Source of the DNA: Anditalea andensis
GTDB lineage: Bacteria > Bacteroidota > Bacteroidia > Cytophagales > Cyclobacteriaceae
Direction: 5' to 3'
Length of the DNA stretch: 64,000 nt
Assembly: GCF_000714815.1 (NCBI RefSeq)
Contig: NZ_JMIH01000014.1
Coordinates: forward strand, 124,001-188,000
A program made the position numbers and the translations under genes. Of this stretch, positions 1 to 11,400 are shown one piece after another (the stretch's first letter is position 1; every line of letters begins with the position of its first letter). The notes beneath the pieces are model-generated. The model saw nothing but the letters and a program-made list of their open reading frames with translations. It was not told the DNA's origin and searched no databases.

Positions 1-2
1 AA

Positions 3-1172
3 AAATCTCGAGCCCAACTTGAAAAAGAGAAACTTGAAGTACAAAAAAGATTAGTAGAGTTCGACAAAATCTTAAAGCAAACAACTGTACGCAAAAAGAG
101 CAGTATGGGGGAGTTAAATGCTGTAAACAAGCAATTAGAAACACAAGTAGTTTTTATCAGCACCCTCAGTAGAGAAGTCAACCTGATCAATAGAGAGATA
201 AAAGAAACAGAAAATAAGATTATAGCCCTAGAAAATGACCTTAAAAATCTAAAACAGGAATATGCCAATATGGTATATACTTCGTCTAAACTCAATCAGG
301 GCATAACAGTAATGACTTTTATATTTAGCTCGTCTACTTTTAAGCAGTTCTATATGAGGCTAAAGTATCTGAAACAGTATAGTGATGCCCGAAAAAAGCA
401 GGTAGAGCAGATAGAAAAAGTAAACGCCGATCTCCTCTCCCAAAACCATAAATTACAGGATAAAAAACAGGAAAAACAGGTAGTATTACAACAGGAACAA
501 GTCCAGAAGAAAAAATTGGATGAATTAAAGCAGGAACAGCAGGGCATAGTCAACACGCTGGCACAAAAAGAGCAAGAATTAAAAAAAGAAATCGCTGCCA
601 GCAAAAAGCAACAGGAAGAGCTTAACAAACTTATCACTCGGGTAATAGAAGAAGAAATAAGACTGGCCGAAGCCGAAGCCAGAAAGAAAAACAGTAAAGC
701 TACTACTACACCACCGGGATCTAAGATGCCGATGACGCCAGAGGCAGCTGCACTTTCCAGCAGTTTCGCCGGTAATAGGGGAAGGATCCCCTGGCCGGTA
801 GCAAATGGTTTTATATCCAAAAGATACGGCACCTATCCCCACCCTACCCTGAAGGGCATTACCGAAACCAATGACGGAATAGACATCCAAACCAATAGCA
901 ATGAGCAGGTCCGGGCGGTATTTGATGGGGTGGTCACTAAGATCACTACAGTACCCGGTATGGGAGGCACTGTCATCATCAAACATGGAGAATATTATAC
1001 GATGTACAGCCGGCTCAAAACCATTTCCGTCAAAAGTGGACAGGAAGTAAAAGCGAGGGCTTCCATAGGAACTGTATATACTGACACCAAAAACGGCGTT
1101 TCAGAAGTTCACTTCCAGACTTGGAAAGGATTACAGGTTATGGATCCTTCTATATGGTTATCAAAGAAATAA
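3..1172 (+). CDS. EnvC-like murein hydrolase activator (5' partial)
   Basis: The reading frame is open from the left edge of the window, so the protein begins upstream; the first internal Met is at 105. The visible N-terminal part (about 230 residues) is a long charged coiled coil rich in K, E and Q, and the last 130 residues form a LytM/M23-like domain, the architecture of EnvC-type activators of cell-wall amidases. The zinc-binding residues of active M23 peptidases look lost: the expected HxxxD reads NDGID, and the usual YAHL reads YSRL. This fits an activator rather than an enzyme. It lies about 115 bp upstream of tatA. No signal peptide can be judged because the start is missing. I am confident of the family; the activator role is inferred from it. 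Confidence 0.85.
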   Translation, partial: KSRAQLEKEKLEVQKRLVEFDKILKQTTVRKKSSMGELNAVNKQLETQVVFISTLSREVNLINREIKETENKIIALENDLKNLKQEYANMVYTSSKLNQGITVMTFIFSSSTFKQFYMRLKYLKQYSDARKKQVEQIEKVNADLLSQNHKLQDKKQEKQVVLQQEQVQKKKLDELKQEQQGIVNTLAQKEQELKKEIAASKKQQEELNKLITRVIEEEIRLAEAEARKKNSKATTTPPGSKMPMTPEAAALSSSFAGNRGRIPWPVANGFISKRYGTYPHPTLKGITETNDGIDIQTNSNEQVRAVFDGVVTKITTVPGMGGTVIIKHGEYYTMYSRLKTISVKSGQEVKARASIGTVYTDTKNGVSEVHFQTWKGLQVMDPSIWLSKK

Positions 1173-1224
1173 TCATAAATTTTTTGTATCTTTAAAAAAC
1201 AGACAAAGAACTATAAGAGATTTC

Positions 1225-1255
1225 TTTGCGTTTGATTATCACAGTTATATCTTTG
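1225..1255 (+). promoter_or_regulatory. Bacteroidota-type promoter upstream of tatA
   Basis: A TTTG element (1225-1228) is followed after 19 bp by TATCTTTG (1248-1255), an exact match to the -33 TTTG / -7 TAnnTTTG consensus of Bacteroidota primary sigma factors. It lies about 31 bp before the tatA start. It probably drives tatA and the following run of genes. Read from sequence only. Confidence 0.65.
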
Positions 1256-1286
1256 TAATCAATTATACACCATAAATACAATAATC

Positions 1287-1484
1287 ATGATGATGACATT
1301 AGGATTCTTACCCAATATTGGAGGCGGTTCGCTTATACTAATATTCTTAGTAATCGTGCTGCTATTCGGTGCAAAAAGAATTCCTGAATTGGCCAGAGGC
1401 TTAGGTAAAGGCATCAGAGAATTTAAAGACGCTACCAAAGACATTCAGGACGATCTGGAAGAAGGTCTAAAAGACAAAAGATAG
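1287..1484 (+). CDS. tatA: TatA/TatE-family twin-arginine translocase subunit
   Basis: This 65-residue protein has one N-terminal membrane segment (about residues 11-27) followed by the FG-x-KRIPELAR hinge and an amphipathic helix, then an acidic tail. This is the standard TatA layout. TatA oligomers form the protein-conducting element of the Tat pathway in the inner membrane, which exports folded proteins carrying an RR signal. Three consecutive Met codons (1287, 1290, 1293) leave the exact start open. No tatC is present in the window, so the rest of the translocase must be encoded elsewhere. A likely Tat substrate, a Gfo/Idh/MocA oxidoreductase, is encoded at about 42 kb. The gene is followed after 18 bp by gatA. 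Confidence 0.93.
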   Translation: MMMTLGFLPNIGGGSLILIFLVIVLLFGAKRIPELARGLGKGIREFKDATKDIQDDLEEGLKDKR

Positions 1485-1502
1485 GGCTTAAAAACTTATA
1501 CA

Positions 1503-2927
1503 TTGGAAAAATTCCATTCATTTGACGAAATAAAACGGTCGCTTGAGAATCGTGAAACCGATTGTAAAACGATAGTTCAATATTATCTCAATAACATCAA
1601 GACGAAGGCGCATTTAAACGCCTTCGTTGAAGTTTATGAGCAATCTGCTCTGGCCAAAGCAGAAGAAATCGATGAGAAGCTGGCTTCTGGAAAGGCAGGT
1701 AAACTGGCAGGAATGGTCGTAGGCATAAAGGATGTACTTTGTTTGACAGCCCATACCGTAAATGCTTCCAGTAAAATCCTGGAAGGCTTCGAATCACAAT
1801 TCACCAGTACAGCCGTGCAGAGGCTTATTGAAGAAGATGCTATCATCATTGGAAGACTAAACTGTGATGAATTTGGCATGGGATCTTCTAATGAAAATTC
1901 TGTTCATGGCAAAGTATTAAACGATGCGGACAATACCCGTGTTCCGGGTGGTTCATCAGGAGGGTCTGCAGTAGCTGTACAAGCCAATCTCTGCACCACT
2001 TCACTCGGTACTGATACCGGTGGATCAGTACGTCAGCCAGCTGCATTCACTGGAATTGTAGGTATCAAACCTACCTATTCCCGAGTGTCCAGACATGGCC
2101 TGATCGCATATGCCTCTTCTTTTGATACCATAGGCGTTTTTTCCCGTAATATTAAAGACAATGCCCTGGTACTGGAAACCATAGCTGGTCCGGATGATTA
2201 CGACAGCACTGTATCCAGAAAATCAGTTCCCCAATATAGTACCTTATTGCATTTTGGTAAACCGGTAAAAATAGCTTATCTTAAAGAAACGATTGATTCC
2301 AAAGCGCTTCAGCCCGAAATTAAGGAGCAAACATTGTCAGTCCTGGAAAAATTAAAGCAGGAGGGCCATAAGATAGAAGAAGTAAATTTTCCATTACTTG
2401 AATATGTGCTTCCCACTTATTACATTTTGACTACGGCAGAGGCCAGTTCCAATCTTTCCAGGTTTGACGGTGTCAAATTCGGTTATAGGACGCCCAATGC
2501 CCATAATCTCGAATCCATGTATAAGCTGACTCGTTCAGAAGGATTTGGTGAAGAAGTGAAAAGGAGAATCATGTTAGGGACATTTGTATTAAGCGCCAGT
2601 TATTATGATGCCTATTTTACCAAAGCTCAAAAAGTCCGACGCCTAATAAAGGACTTTACAGAGGACTTATTGAATAAATATGATTATATCATCATGCCCA
2701 CCACGCCTTCTACGGCATTTAAATTTGGTGAGCATAGTAATGATCCGGTGGCCATGTATCTAGAAGATATGTTTACCGTCCAGGCATCTGTTTCTGGAGT
2801 ACCTGCTATATCAATTCCCAATGGGGTAGATGAAAAAGGTCTCCCTATAGGACTACAAATAATGGCCAATTCATATAAGGAAGCTGACCTATATGCTTTT
2901 GCCAATTACCTAACAGCGTCTAATTAA
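1503..2927 (+). CDS. gatA: Glutamyl-tRNA(Gln) amidotransferase subunit A
   Basis: This amidase-signature protein of 474 residues is the glutaminase subunit of the GatCAB complex, which converts misacylated Glu-tRNA(Gln) (and Asp-tRNA(Asn)) to the amidated form in the cytoplasm. The Ser-cisSer-Lys triad is visible as K76 (GIKD), S151 in GGSSGGS and S175 in DTGGSVRQ, with the same spacing as in characterised GatA proteins. The only sensible start is a TTG at 1503, 18 bp after tatA; there is no upstream ATG in frame. Length is normal for GatA. gatB and gatC are not in the window, as is common in Bacteroidota. Confidence 0.93.
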   Translation: MEKFHSFDEIKRSLENRETDCKTIVQYYLNNIKTKAHLNAFVEVYEQSALAKAEEIDEKLASGKAGKLAGMVVGIKDVLCLTAHTVNASSKILEGFESQFTSTAVQRLIEEDAIIIGRLNCDEFGMGSSNENSVHGKVLNDADNTRVPGGSSGGSAVAVQANLCTTSLGTDTGGSVRQPAAFTGIVGIKPTYSRVSRHGLIAYASSFDTIGVFSRNIKDNALVLETIAGPDDYDSTVSRKSVPQYSTLLHFGKPVKIAYLKETIDSKALQPEIKEQTLSVLEKLKQEGHKIEEVNFPLLEYVLPTYYILTTAEASSNLSRFDGVKFGYRTPNAHNLESMYKLTRSEGFGEEVKRRIMLGTFVLSASYYDAYFTKAQKVRRLIKDFTEDLLNKYDYIIMPTTPSTAFKFGEHSNDPVAMYLEDMFTVQASVSGVPAISIPNGVDEKGLPIGLQIMANSYKEADLYAFANYLTASN

Positions 2928-2939
2928 TCTAGCAACCCT

Positions 2940-4349
2940 ATGACTATGAAAAACTTGGCGAAAATCTTTATAATAGGGATAATTTTCAATACCTGTATTT
3001 TTTCTATATCCTATGGACAGGATCTTTTGGAACTTATCACTCAAAGTCATAAACAGGAAGAAGTAGTACATCCTGTTTATGACTTTGAATATATACCGGA
3101 CTTTAATTATAAAGAAGTAAGTCAGAGAGTCAGGGTAATGGAGACTGATTTACCGTTTGAATTAAATGAAAGCATCTACTCATTTGTAGATTACTTTACA
3201 GTAAGAAATAGATCGTATACCAAAATGGTCCTGGCGCGAAAAGATACTTACTTTCCACTTTTTGAGGAAGTTTTGGCGCGCCACAATATGCCTGAAGACA
3301 TTAAATTCTTGGCTATTATAGAATCAGGGCTCAATCCGAAGGCCAAATCAAGGGTAGGAGCTATGGGCCTATGGCAATTTATGCCAGCTACAGGCCGAAT
3401 GTTTCATATGGATGCCAATAATGATATAGATGAAAGAATGGATCCAGAGCTGTCTACTGAAGCCGCTGCTAAATATTTGAAATCTTTATATAATATGTTC
3501 GGCACCTGGGAACTAGCACTGGCAGCATATAACTGTGGCCCTGGTAATGTAAGAAAAGCTATTAGAAAATCCGGTGGTAAGAAAACATTTTGGGGTGTTT
3601 ATGATCACTTGCCAAGGGAAACCCGCTCATACGTCCCACAGTTTCAGGCCATGATATATGTACTTCGCCATGCTGATGATCATAATCTGGTCCTTGAGGA
3701 GGCCACCTTCCCTATCGCATATGAGAAAATAAAATTCAACCAAGAACTTGATCTTGAAAAACTTGCCGAGATCAGCGGTACCTGTATAGAAGATCTGGAA
3801 AGACTTAACCCTTCTATTTTGGATAGAAAAATCCCTTCTAGCCACAGGGATCTGGCATTAAGAATCCCAAAAGCTAAAGCAGAATATCTGACTACCAATA
3901 AAGATTGGATCGGAGACAGTCTTAAAATCTCTCCTTCCCAAATGGTAGCGGTTCATGAAACCAAGTATATTCCACAGGCCACTACTGCTGCTAATAGGAT
4001 AACTTACAAAGTAAAATCTGGCGATGCGCTAGGAAAGATAGCCCATAGCTATGGCACTTCAGTAGATAACCTCAAAAAATGGAACAGCCTCTCATCCAAT
4101 ACTATAAAAGTGGGACAGGTACTCCATATATACAACGGCAAAGGACAAAATGGTTTCAGCAATAATATTGCATCATCTGAATCTGGCAAGGAATCAAGTA
4201 TGGGCACCAACACCTATACTGTGCAGCCCGGTGATTCTCTGTGGTTAATATCCAAAAAACTAGATGGCGTTACTATAGATCAGATTAAAAAATTGAATAA
4301 TCTCAATAATAATCAGATCAAGCCGGGACAAAAGCTAATTATCGGCTAA
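2940..4349 (+). CDS. MltD-like lytic transglycosylase with two LysM domains
   Basis: This is an exported peptidoglycan-cleaving enzyme of 469 residues. After a signal peptide (about residues 1-26) comes a soluble lytic transglycosylase domain with the catalytic Glu at about E128 in the IIESGLNP motif, followed by the GLWQFMPATG and ALAAYNCGPGN motifs typical of family 1 transglycosylases. Two C-terminal LysM repeats (about 354-398 and 425-469) should bind peptidoglycan. The domain order matches MltD. It cleaves glycan strands to anhydromuramyl products in the periplasm. It starts 12 bp after gatA; a second ATG two codons in (2946) is an equally good start. Confidence 0.92.
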   Translation: MTMKNLAKIFIIGIIFNTCIFSISYGQDLLELITQSHKQEEVVHPVYDFEYIPDFNYKEVSQRVRVMETDLPFELNESIYSFVDYFTVRNRSYTKMVLARKDTYFPLFEEVLARHNMPEDIKFLAIIESGLNPKAKSRVGAMGLWQFMPATGRMFHMDANNDIDERMDPELSTEAAAKYLKSLYNMFGTWELALAAYNCGPGNVRKAIRKSGGKKTFWGVYDHLPRETRSYVPQFQAMIYVLRHADDHNLVLEEATFPIAYEKIKFNQELDLEKLAEISGTCIEDLERLNPSILDRKIPSSHRDLALRIPKAKAEYLTTNKDWIGDSLKISPSQMVAVHETKYIPQATTAANRITYKVKSGDALGKIAHSYGTSVDNLKKWNSLSSNTIKVGQVLHIYNGKGQNGFSNNIASSESGKESSMGTNTYTVQPGDSLWLISKKLDGVTIDQIKKLNNLNNNQIKPGQKLIIG

Positions 4350-4444
4350 TTAAGAAATTTTAACTATAAAATTAATTGATTTATTTTTATCTATCGTATT
4401 TATTAAATAAATTGATAGAAAAAATCATTTAATAAAAAAATTAC

Positions 4445-5545
4445 ATGTCCTTAAAAAATATTTCAGTAATATTTATATCCCTTCTTTCTTCTTTCATTAT
4501 GTTCGGTTGTAATGGTGAGGAGGATGGGGGATCATCCAATAAGCCCCAGTCGCGTGGTGCTACTGGTGAAATCCTCTTAGTCATAGATTCATTAAAGTGG
4601 CAAGGCCCAGTAGGTGAAGCACTCCAAGAGGTATTTCAGGCAGAAGTACCGGGTATTATGCGTCCCGAAAATTTATTTTCTATCAGAAGGGTAGACCCTA
4701 GAGCTATTACAAGAATGTTAAAAATGGCGCATAATATCGTCTATGTGACTACTTTTGATGATCGTAGGGGCGGAAGTCAGCGGATAAACACCCAGTTCAG
4801 TGAGGCATCCAGAGAGGTGGCTTCTGATGACAGAACCAGGTTTATGCTAAGGAGTCCAGAAGAATTTGCAGCAGGACAGGAAGTAGTATACCTATTTGGC
4901 AATACAGAGGAAGAGCTTATCAATAACCTAAGGGCTAATAAGGGCAAGCTTCAAAATCTATTTCAAACCAGAGAAAGGGAAAGGCTGGCAAAAGCTATTC
5001 TGAACAGAAAAAGCGGAGTAGCGGCTAACTTAGGAAGAGAAAAATTTGGCATAGAGCTTAAGCTTCCTGCCTCTTATCAACTGGTAAAGAATGAAGATGA
5101 TTTTCTGTGGTTTAGACAGCCTACTCCTACGACAGACAGGGCCGATATCACCCTTTTCTTTTATGAAACAGATTATGAATCAGAGGATCAGCTTTTCCCT
5201 GAAAACCTGGTTCAGTTACGTAATAACATCACCAGGACCAGAATATTTGGCGATCCAGCCAATCCAGAATCCTTTGTTACTACAGAAAGAAGAGAAGAAC
5301 CGCCGATTTTCAATACATTCAATGTGAAAAACCATTATGCAGTAGAGATGAGGGGATCATGGAGGACCAACAATATGAGTATGGGGGGCTCATTTTTATC
5401 TTATACTATGGTAGATGAAGAAAGAGGAAAAATTTATTATATGGAAGGCTTTGTATTTTATCCCAGTGAAGCCCACCGCGAACCGCTGAGAGAAATAGAA
5501 GCTATATTGTTGGCAACGGATCTACCAACTGCCACTGCCGAATAA
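4445..5545 (+). CDS. DUF4837 family lipoprotein
   Basis: I recognise this 366-residue protein as the Bacteroidota-specific DUF4837 family, whose function is unknown. The N-terminus is a lipoprotein signal peptide ending in the lipobox-like IMFGC, so it should be anchored in an envelope membrane with the mature protein in the periplasm. No enzyme motif is evident; the body is mixed alpha/beta with charged stretches. It sits 95 bp after the transglycosylase, in a very AT-rich gap, and 24 bp before malic enzyme. Location with cell-wall and T9SS genes hints at an envelope role, which is inference only. Confidence 0.8.
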   Translation: MSLKNISVIFISLLSSFIMFGCNGEEDGGSSNKPQSRGATGEILLVIDSLKWQGPVGEALQEVFQAEVPGIMRPENLFSIRRVDPRAITRMLKMAHNIVYVTTFDDRRGGSQRINTQFSEASREVASDDRTRFMLRSPEEFAAGQEVVYLFGNTEEELINNLRANKGKLQNLFQTRERERLAKAILNRKSGVAANLGREKFGIELKLPASYQLVKNEDDFLWFRQPTPTTDRADITLFFYETDYESEDQLFPENLVQLRNNITRTRIFGDPANPESFVTTERREEPPIFNTFNVKNHYAVEMRGSWRTNNMSMGGSFLSYTMVDEERGKIYYMEGFVFYPSEAHREPLREIEAILLATDLPTATAE

Positions 5546-5569
5546 CAGCATTACACCAATTAAACCTTT

Positions 5570-7840
5570 ATGGCTATTAAAATCAGAAAAGAAGATGCCC
5601 TGAATTACCATACCCAAGGTAAACCAGGAAAAATTGAAGTGATACCCACCAAACCCCTTTCAAGTCAGCTAGACTTAGCCCTTGCTTATTCCCCTGGAGT
5701 AGCAGAGCCATGTAAAGAAATAGCTGCTGACAAAGAAAATGTATATAAATACACTGCTAAAGGAAATCTAGTGGCTGTCATATCTAATGGAACAGCTGTA
5801 CTTGGATTAGGAGATATAGGTCCAGAGGCATCCAAGCCGGTAATGGAAGGGAAAGGGGTTCTGTTCAAAAAATTTGCAGGTATTGATGTTTTTGATATTG
5901 AAATAGACGAAAAAGATCCAAAAAAATTAATCCAGATCATCAAGTCACTCGAACCTACTTTCGGGGGGGTAAATCTGGAAGATATTAAAGCTCCTGAGTG
6001 TTTTGAAATAGAGCAGACCCTTAAGGCACAAATGAAAATCCCGGTGATGCATGATGACCAGCATGGTACTGCCATCATCTCAGGAGCAGCACTCTTAAAT
6101 GCACTGGAAATTCTGGACAAAAAAATGTCTGAAATTGTCATCGTGGTAAATGGTGCAGGTGCAGCGGCAGTGTCCTGTACCAGGTTTTATATGTCTCTAG
6201 GTGTACAGAGACACAATATCATCATGTGTGATAAAGAAGGGGTCATCAGGACAGACCGAACAGATCTGGATGAAATCAAAGAGGAATTTGCCTCTGATAG
6301 AAATATTTATACCCTTACGGAAGCACTGACCGGTGCAGATGTTTTCCTAGGACTATCTGCAGGTAATATCGTTACACAGGATCAGATCAGAATGATGGCC
6401 CCCAACCCTATAGTCTTTGCGCTGGCCAATCCAGATCCGGAAATTTCCTATGATCTTGCCATAGATGCCCGGGAAGATATTATTATGGCTACCGGTAGAT
6501 CAGATCATCCCAATCAGGTGAATAATGTTCTTGGCTTTCCTTATATATTTAGAGGTGCCCTAGATGTAAGGGCTACAGCTATCAATGAAGAAATGAAACT
6601 AGCCGCAGCTCATGCTATAGCCAAATTGGCAAAAGAACCAGTTCCGGATATCGTTAACAAAGCATATGGAGACAGTAGGATTGCCTTTGGTAAATTTTAT
6701 CTCATACCTAAGCCATTGGACCCTAGACTGATCACTACTATAGCCCCTGCTGTGGCTAAGGCAGCGATGGATTCAGGAGTAGCCAAGACCCATATTACAG
6801 ATTGGGAAGCTTATGAACTTGAACTCCAGGAGAGAATAGGCATCGACCAGAGATTGATGTCCAGGGTAATATCCCGAGCACGAAAAAATCCAAAAAGAAT
6901 CGTGTTTGCAGAAGCTGATAATAGAAAAATTCTAAAAGCTGCTCAAATCATTCAGGATGAAGGTATAGCTATTCCTATTTTACTCGGAAATCAAGAAAAA
7001 ATCGAAGAGCTGATAAAGGACCATTCATTGGATCTTCAGGGTGCAGTCATCATAGATGTATATAAACAAGAGTCCAAGCTAGAAGAGTTTGGTAAATTGC
7101 TTTATGAAAAAAGAAAACGGAAAGGTACTACCCTGCAAGAGGCTAAAAGAATGATGCGCGACCGTAATTATTATGGCGCTATGATGGTGGAACTGGGAGA
7201 AGCAGACTGTTTAATCTCTGGCTTGACCAAAGATTACCCTAAAACTATCCTGCCAGCCTTACATGTCATAGGGGTAAAACAAGGCGTGGATAGAGTAGCA
7301 GGTATGTATATCATAAATACTTCGAAGGGACCTTATTTCTTTGCGGATACTACAGTGAATGTAGATCCTACTGCTGAAGAGCTGGTAGAAATTATAGGTC
7401 TCACTTCTAATGCTGTGAGGTTCTTTGACATAGAGCCAAGGGTAGCGGTACTCTCCTATTCTAACTTCGGCTCGGCCAAAGGAAACACACCTACCAAAAC
7501 AGCCCTTGCTACAAAACTGGCAAAAGAAAAATATCCTGATTTAGTAATAGAAGGAGAAATGCAGGCAAATGTAGCCCTTAATGAAACACTACAGCAGGAA
7601 ACTTATCCTTTCAGCGCACTGGCAAACAAAAAGGCCAACACACTGGTATTCCCTAATTTAAGTTCAGGTAATATTGCCTATAAGTTGCTATCCGAATTGG
7701 GTAATTCTGAGGCGATTGGTCCTATCCTACTTGGCATGAATAAGCCTGTGCACATATTACAGTTGGGCAGTTCGATCAGGGATATCGTCAATATGGTAGC
7801 CATAGCAGTAGTGGATGCCCAGACAAAGAATCCTTCATGA
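5570..7840 (+). CDS. maeB: NADP-dependent malic enzyme with phosphotransacetylase-like domain
   Basis: This 756-residue MaeB-type protein oxidatively decarboxylates malate to pyruvate, producing NADPH in the cytoplasm. The N-terminal malic domain (about 15-160) contains SPGVAEPC and HDDQHGTA; a Rossmann NAD(P) domain follows (about 165-400, with NGAGAAA). The C-terminal 330 residues are a phosphotransacetylase-like module that in this family serves regulation and oligomerisation rather than acetyl transfer. Length agrees with hybrid MaeB enzymes. Its TGA overlaps the ruvA start (ATGA), so the two are probably translationally coupled. Confidence 0.93.
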   Translation: MAIKIRKEDALNYHTQGKPGKIEVIPTKPLSSQLDLALAYSPGVAEPCKEIAADKENVYKYTAKGNLVAVISNGTAVLGLGDIGPEASKPVMEGKGVLFKKFAGIDVFDIEIDEKDPKKLIQIIKSLEPTFGGVNLEDIKAPECFEIEQTLKAQMKIPVMHDDQHGTAIISGAALLNALEILDKKMSEIVIVVNGAGAAAVSCTRFYMSLGVQRHNIIMCDKEGVIRTDRTDLDEIKEEFASDRNIYTLTEALTGADVFLGLSAGNIVTQDQIRMMAPNPIVFALANPDPEISYDLAIDAREDIIMATGRSDHPNQVNNVLGFPYIFRGALDVRATAINEEMKLAAAHAIAKLAKEPVPDIVNKAYGDSRIAFGKFYLIPKPLDPRLITTIAPAVAKAAMDSGVAKTHITDWEAYELELQERIGIDQRLMSRVISRARKNPKRIVFAEADNRKILKAAQIIQDEGIAIPILLGNQEKIEELIKDHSLDLQGAVIIDVYKQESKLEEFGKLLYEKRKRKGTTLQEAKRMMRDRNYYGAMMVELGEADCLISGLTKDYPKTILPALHVIGVKQGVDRVAGMYIINTSKGPYFFADTTVNVDPTAEELVEIIGLTSNAVRFFDIEPRVAVLSYSNFGSAKGNTPTKTALATKLAKEKYPDLVIEGEMQANVALNETLQQETYPFSALANKKANTLVFPNLSSGNIAYKLLSELGNSEAIGPILLGMNKPVHILQLGSSIRDIVNMVAIAVVDAQTKNPS

Positions 7841-8436
7841 TTGCTTATCTTAAAGGAAAACTAGCCTATAAGGACCCCACTTTTGTTATCATCGATATCA
7901 ATGGGGTCGGCTATGAAGTTAAAATAAGTCTTAGTACTTACTCAAAAATCAAGGATGAGGAGCAGGTTATGCTCCTCACCTACCTCAATATCAAGGAAGA
8001 TTCCCATACCTTATACGGATTTAAAGAAGAAAGTGAAAAAAAACTTTTTTTAAATTTAATTTCCATTAGTGGGGTAGGTCCTAATACGGGGCTGATGATC
8101 CTTTCTTCCTTAAATACTGATGAACTCGAAAATGCTATCGTTTCAGATGATCATACTATCATACAAAGGGTAAAAGGAGTTGGGGCAAAAACTGCCCAGA
8201 GAATAGTATTAGAATTAAAAGATAAAATTAAAAAAGACCAATTAGTAGAAGGTGCAACGTCAGGGGACGGGTTTTTAAATGATAATAATAAAATCAAAAA
8301 AGAAGCGTTGCAAGCTTTAATTACCTTAGGTTTTCCAAAAGCCACAGCTGAAAAAAATATTTCGCTGGCCCTTAAAAAAACAGGCCCGAATATTTCCTTG
8401 GAAGATTTAATTAAGGCATCTTTAAAGTCTACTTAA
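7837..8436 (+). CDS. ruvA: Holliday junction branch migration protein RuvA
   Basis: RuvA binds four-way DNA junctions and loads the RuvB motor for branch migration during recombination and repair. The 199-residue protein has the N-terminal OB fold, the two helix-hairpin-helix motifs (ISGVGPNTGL and VKGVGAKTAQRIV) and a small C-terminal domain for RuvB contact. Length is normal. It overlaps maeB by four bases and is followed 11 bp later by sprA. As far as I recall, the order ruvA-sprA-gcvH is common in Bacteroidota. ruvB is not in the window. Confidence 0.95.
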   Translation: MIAYLKGKLAYKDPTFVIIDINGVGYEVKISLSTYSKIKDEEQVMLLTYLNIKEDSHTLYGFKEESEKKLFLNLISISGVGPNTGLMILSSLNTDELENAIVSDDHTIIQRVKGVGAKTAQRIVLELKDKIKKDQLVEGATSGDGFLNDNNKIKKEALQALITLGFPKATAEKNISLALKKTGPNISLEDLIKASLKST

Positions 8437-8447
8437 TTGATAACAGA

Positions 8448-11400
8448 GTGATTTTTATCGGTTTTAACGCCCTTTCGATTCTAATCAAAAGACATCTTTC
8501 AGCAACATACATTTTAGTGTTGTTGATGATATTTTTTTTACTTTTAACACCATTTATAGCTTTAGCATCTCCCCTTCCAGTCCAAAGAGATACTCTGCCG
8601 ACGGATACCATTCAATCCAGGCTGGATTCATTGGAAAAAAGAAAACAGTTACGTTCTTTTTTATTATGGAACAATTTTAATACCAATCCATTATTTCCTA
8701 TACAAAATCCTTTGTCCAAAAGGTATTCACCTTTTCAGCTAAGTCCACCTACAGAACAAAATGTACAAATAGAAATAGATTCTGTAATGCGTTACAATAT
8801 TTCTGAGCAACTAGATTCTGCCCTTATCAATCCGGGATATAACTATGATTTCGACGATTATTCAAAAATGCAGGAACTTCGTATCCGGCAAGAATACTGG
8901 AGAAGCCGGTCCAGGGGACAGGATGGGGAAAGCGCTGTCAGTGGTAGAGGGCTGATCCCTCCCATGACCGTGAGTCCTGTCTTTGATAGACTCTTTGGGG
9001 GAAATGAAATCAATATTGTGCCAAATGGCAATGTCAACTTGGATTTTGGTGGTATATATAGGAGAATAGATAACCCCGCTATCCCTGTGCGGCAGCAAAG
9101 AAACGGAGGGTTCAACTTTGACCAGCAGATTCAGATGGCAGTAAACGGTACGCTAGGACAGAAAATGCGGATAGGTGCCAATTTCGACTCTAATAATTCC
9201 TTTGACTTCCAAAATCAGCTAAAGGTGGAATATGTGGGTTTTGAAGAGGACATCGTAAAAAGTGTAGAAATAGGAAATGTGAGCATGCCCGTTCAGAATA
9301 GCCTTATCCAAGGGGCCCAAAACCTGTTTGGTGTAAAAACCCAACTACAGTTCGGTAAATTATTCATGACCTCTGTAGCCTCTACCCAAAGAGGCCGAAG
9401 GGATGAAATTATAATAGAAGGAGGTAACCAGGGCAGGCCTTTTGAATTGAGAGCATCTGATTACGATGAAAACAGACACTTTTTTTTAGGCCATTTTTTC
9501 CGTGACAATTATGAAAGATGGCTAAGAGGTTTACCACAGGTACTGTCGGGTGTAAATATTACTAGAGTGGAAGTATATATCATGAACAGGGCAAATAATA
9601 CAGAAACCCTTAGAAACTTTGTTGCTTTTACCGATCTGGGCGAAGGAAGAAGGTTATTGAGCCCTGAAAACCCCAATATCGGAACAGGTATACCTCAGTC
9701 GCCGGCATCCAATAATGCCAACCTACTATTTGCCAATCTAACCCAAAATGCAGCCTATAGATCTTTTGACCAGGCAGCACAGGCGTTGGCCAGCGGTATG
9801 GGGCTGGCCGCAGGTAGGGATTTCGTTCAGATCAATGGCGCCAGAAGACTTGCTCCTACTGAATATACATTTCATAGAGAACTGGGATATCTCTCCCTAT
9901 TCAGAAAGCTTCAAAATGATGAAGTCGTGGCTGTGTCTTACGAATATACCTATAATGGCCAGTCATATAAAGTGGGAGAGCTGAGTGAAGATTACCAGAA
10001 CCGTCCAGAAAACGAGGTACTGTTTATGAAAATGCTCCGGCCCGCCAGCATCAATACCAGAATACCTACCTGGGACCTGATGATGAAAAACATTTACAAC
10101 CTCAATGCAAACCAGGTCCAAAGGGAAGGCTTTCAGTTACAGATTATCTATAGAGATGACCGGACAGGATTAGATAACCCCAGCTTACTGGAAGGACAAA
10201 ACACTAGGGACAGACCCCTTATTCGCCTGACAGGCCTGGATAATCTCAACCCTCAAAATGACCCTCAGCCTGATGGTAACTTTGATTTTGTACCAGGACT
10301 TACCATTATGCCCGAACGTGGCCTCATGGCATTTCCGGTACTGGAACCCTTTGGACAGACATTGCAATCGCAATTTTTACCTGGAGAAACAAACCTGATA
10401 GATAAATACGTATATGATACACTGTACAGGACCACTCAGGCAGATGCCGAACTTGTTACCAGACTAAATAAATTTTTTATCAAAGGCAGTTTAAACGCCG
10501 GATCTTCATCCGAAATAATGCTTCCTGGACTCAATATATCCGAAGGCTCTGTGCTCGTTCAGGCAGGAAATATTCCATTGGTAGAAGGAGTTGATTATAC
10601 AGTAGATTACAATATAGGTAGGGTCGTAATCATAAATGAAGGCATCTTGGCTTCAGGTAAAAGAATATCCATCTCCTTTGAAAAAGCCGACCTTGTGAGC
10701 TTTCAAACCCGGAGCTTACTGGGTACTCGGTTTGATTATATCTTCAATGAGAACTTTACCATGGGTGGTACTTTCCTTTATCTAAATGAAAGGCCCAATA
10801 TTACACGTATCAACACTGGTAACGAAACCATCCGAAACAGTATGTGGGGTCTTGATTTAAATTACAGTGATGAATCCAGATTTTTAACAAAACTTACGGA
10901 CGCCCTGCCTTTTACGAATACGAAAGAAAAATCCCTTTTTCAGTTCAGTGGAGAATTTGCCCAACTTCTGCCCGGGACTTCTAATCAGGTAAACGGCGAA
11001 GGCACCTCTTACATAGATGACTTTGAGACAGCTGTCACCCCTTTTAGTCTGGGATCAAATCCCCAAAACTGGAAACTCGCTGCTACGCCAGCTACGGACA
11101 ATGACTTGTTTGATCTAAGTTTTCAGACAGAAGACCGGCTAGGCAATGCCTATAGGAGAGCCCGATTAGCCTGGTATTCCATTGATAATGTATTTTACAG
11201 AGAATCTGGTCCAGGAGTGCCGACTAATATAGCTCGGGAAGATAGACAAAACCATTATGTAAGAAGGGTTATCCCACAGGAAATCTTCCGTGAAAGATAC
11301 CGTGATGTTATCATTACCCCAGAGCCCCTTTTTGAAATGGCATATTTCCCCCATGAAAGAGGAATGTATAATTACAATCCCAATTTGACCCGAGAAGGGC

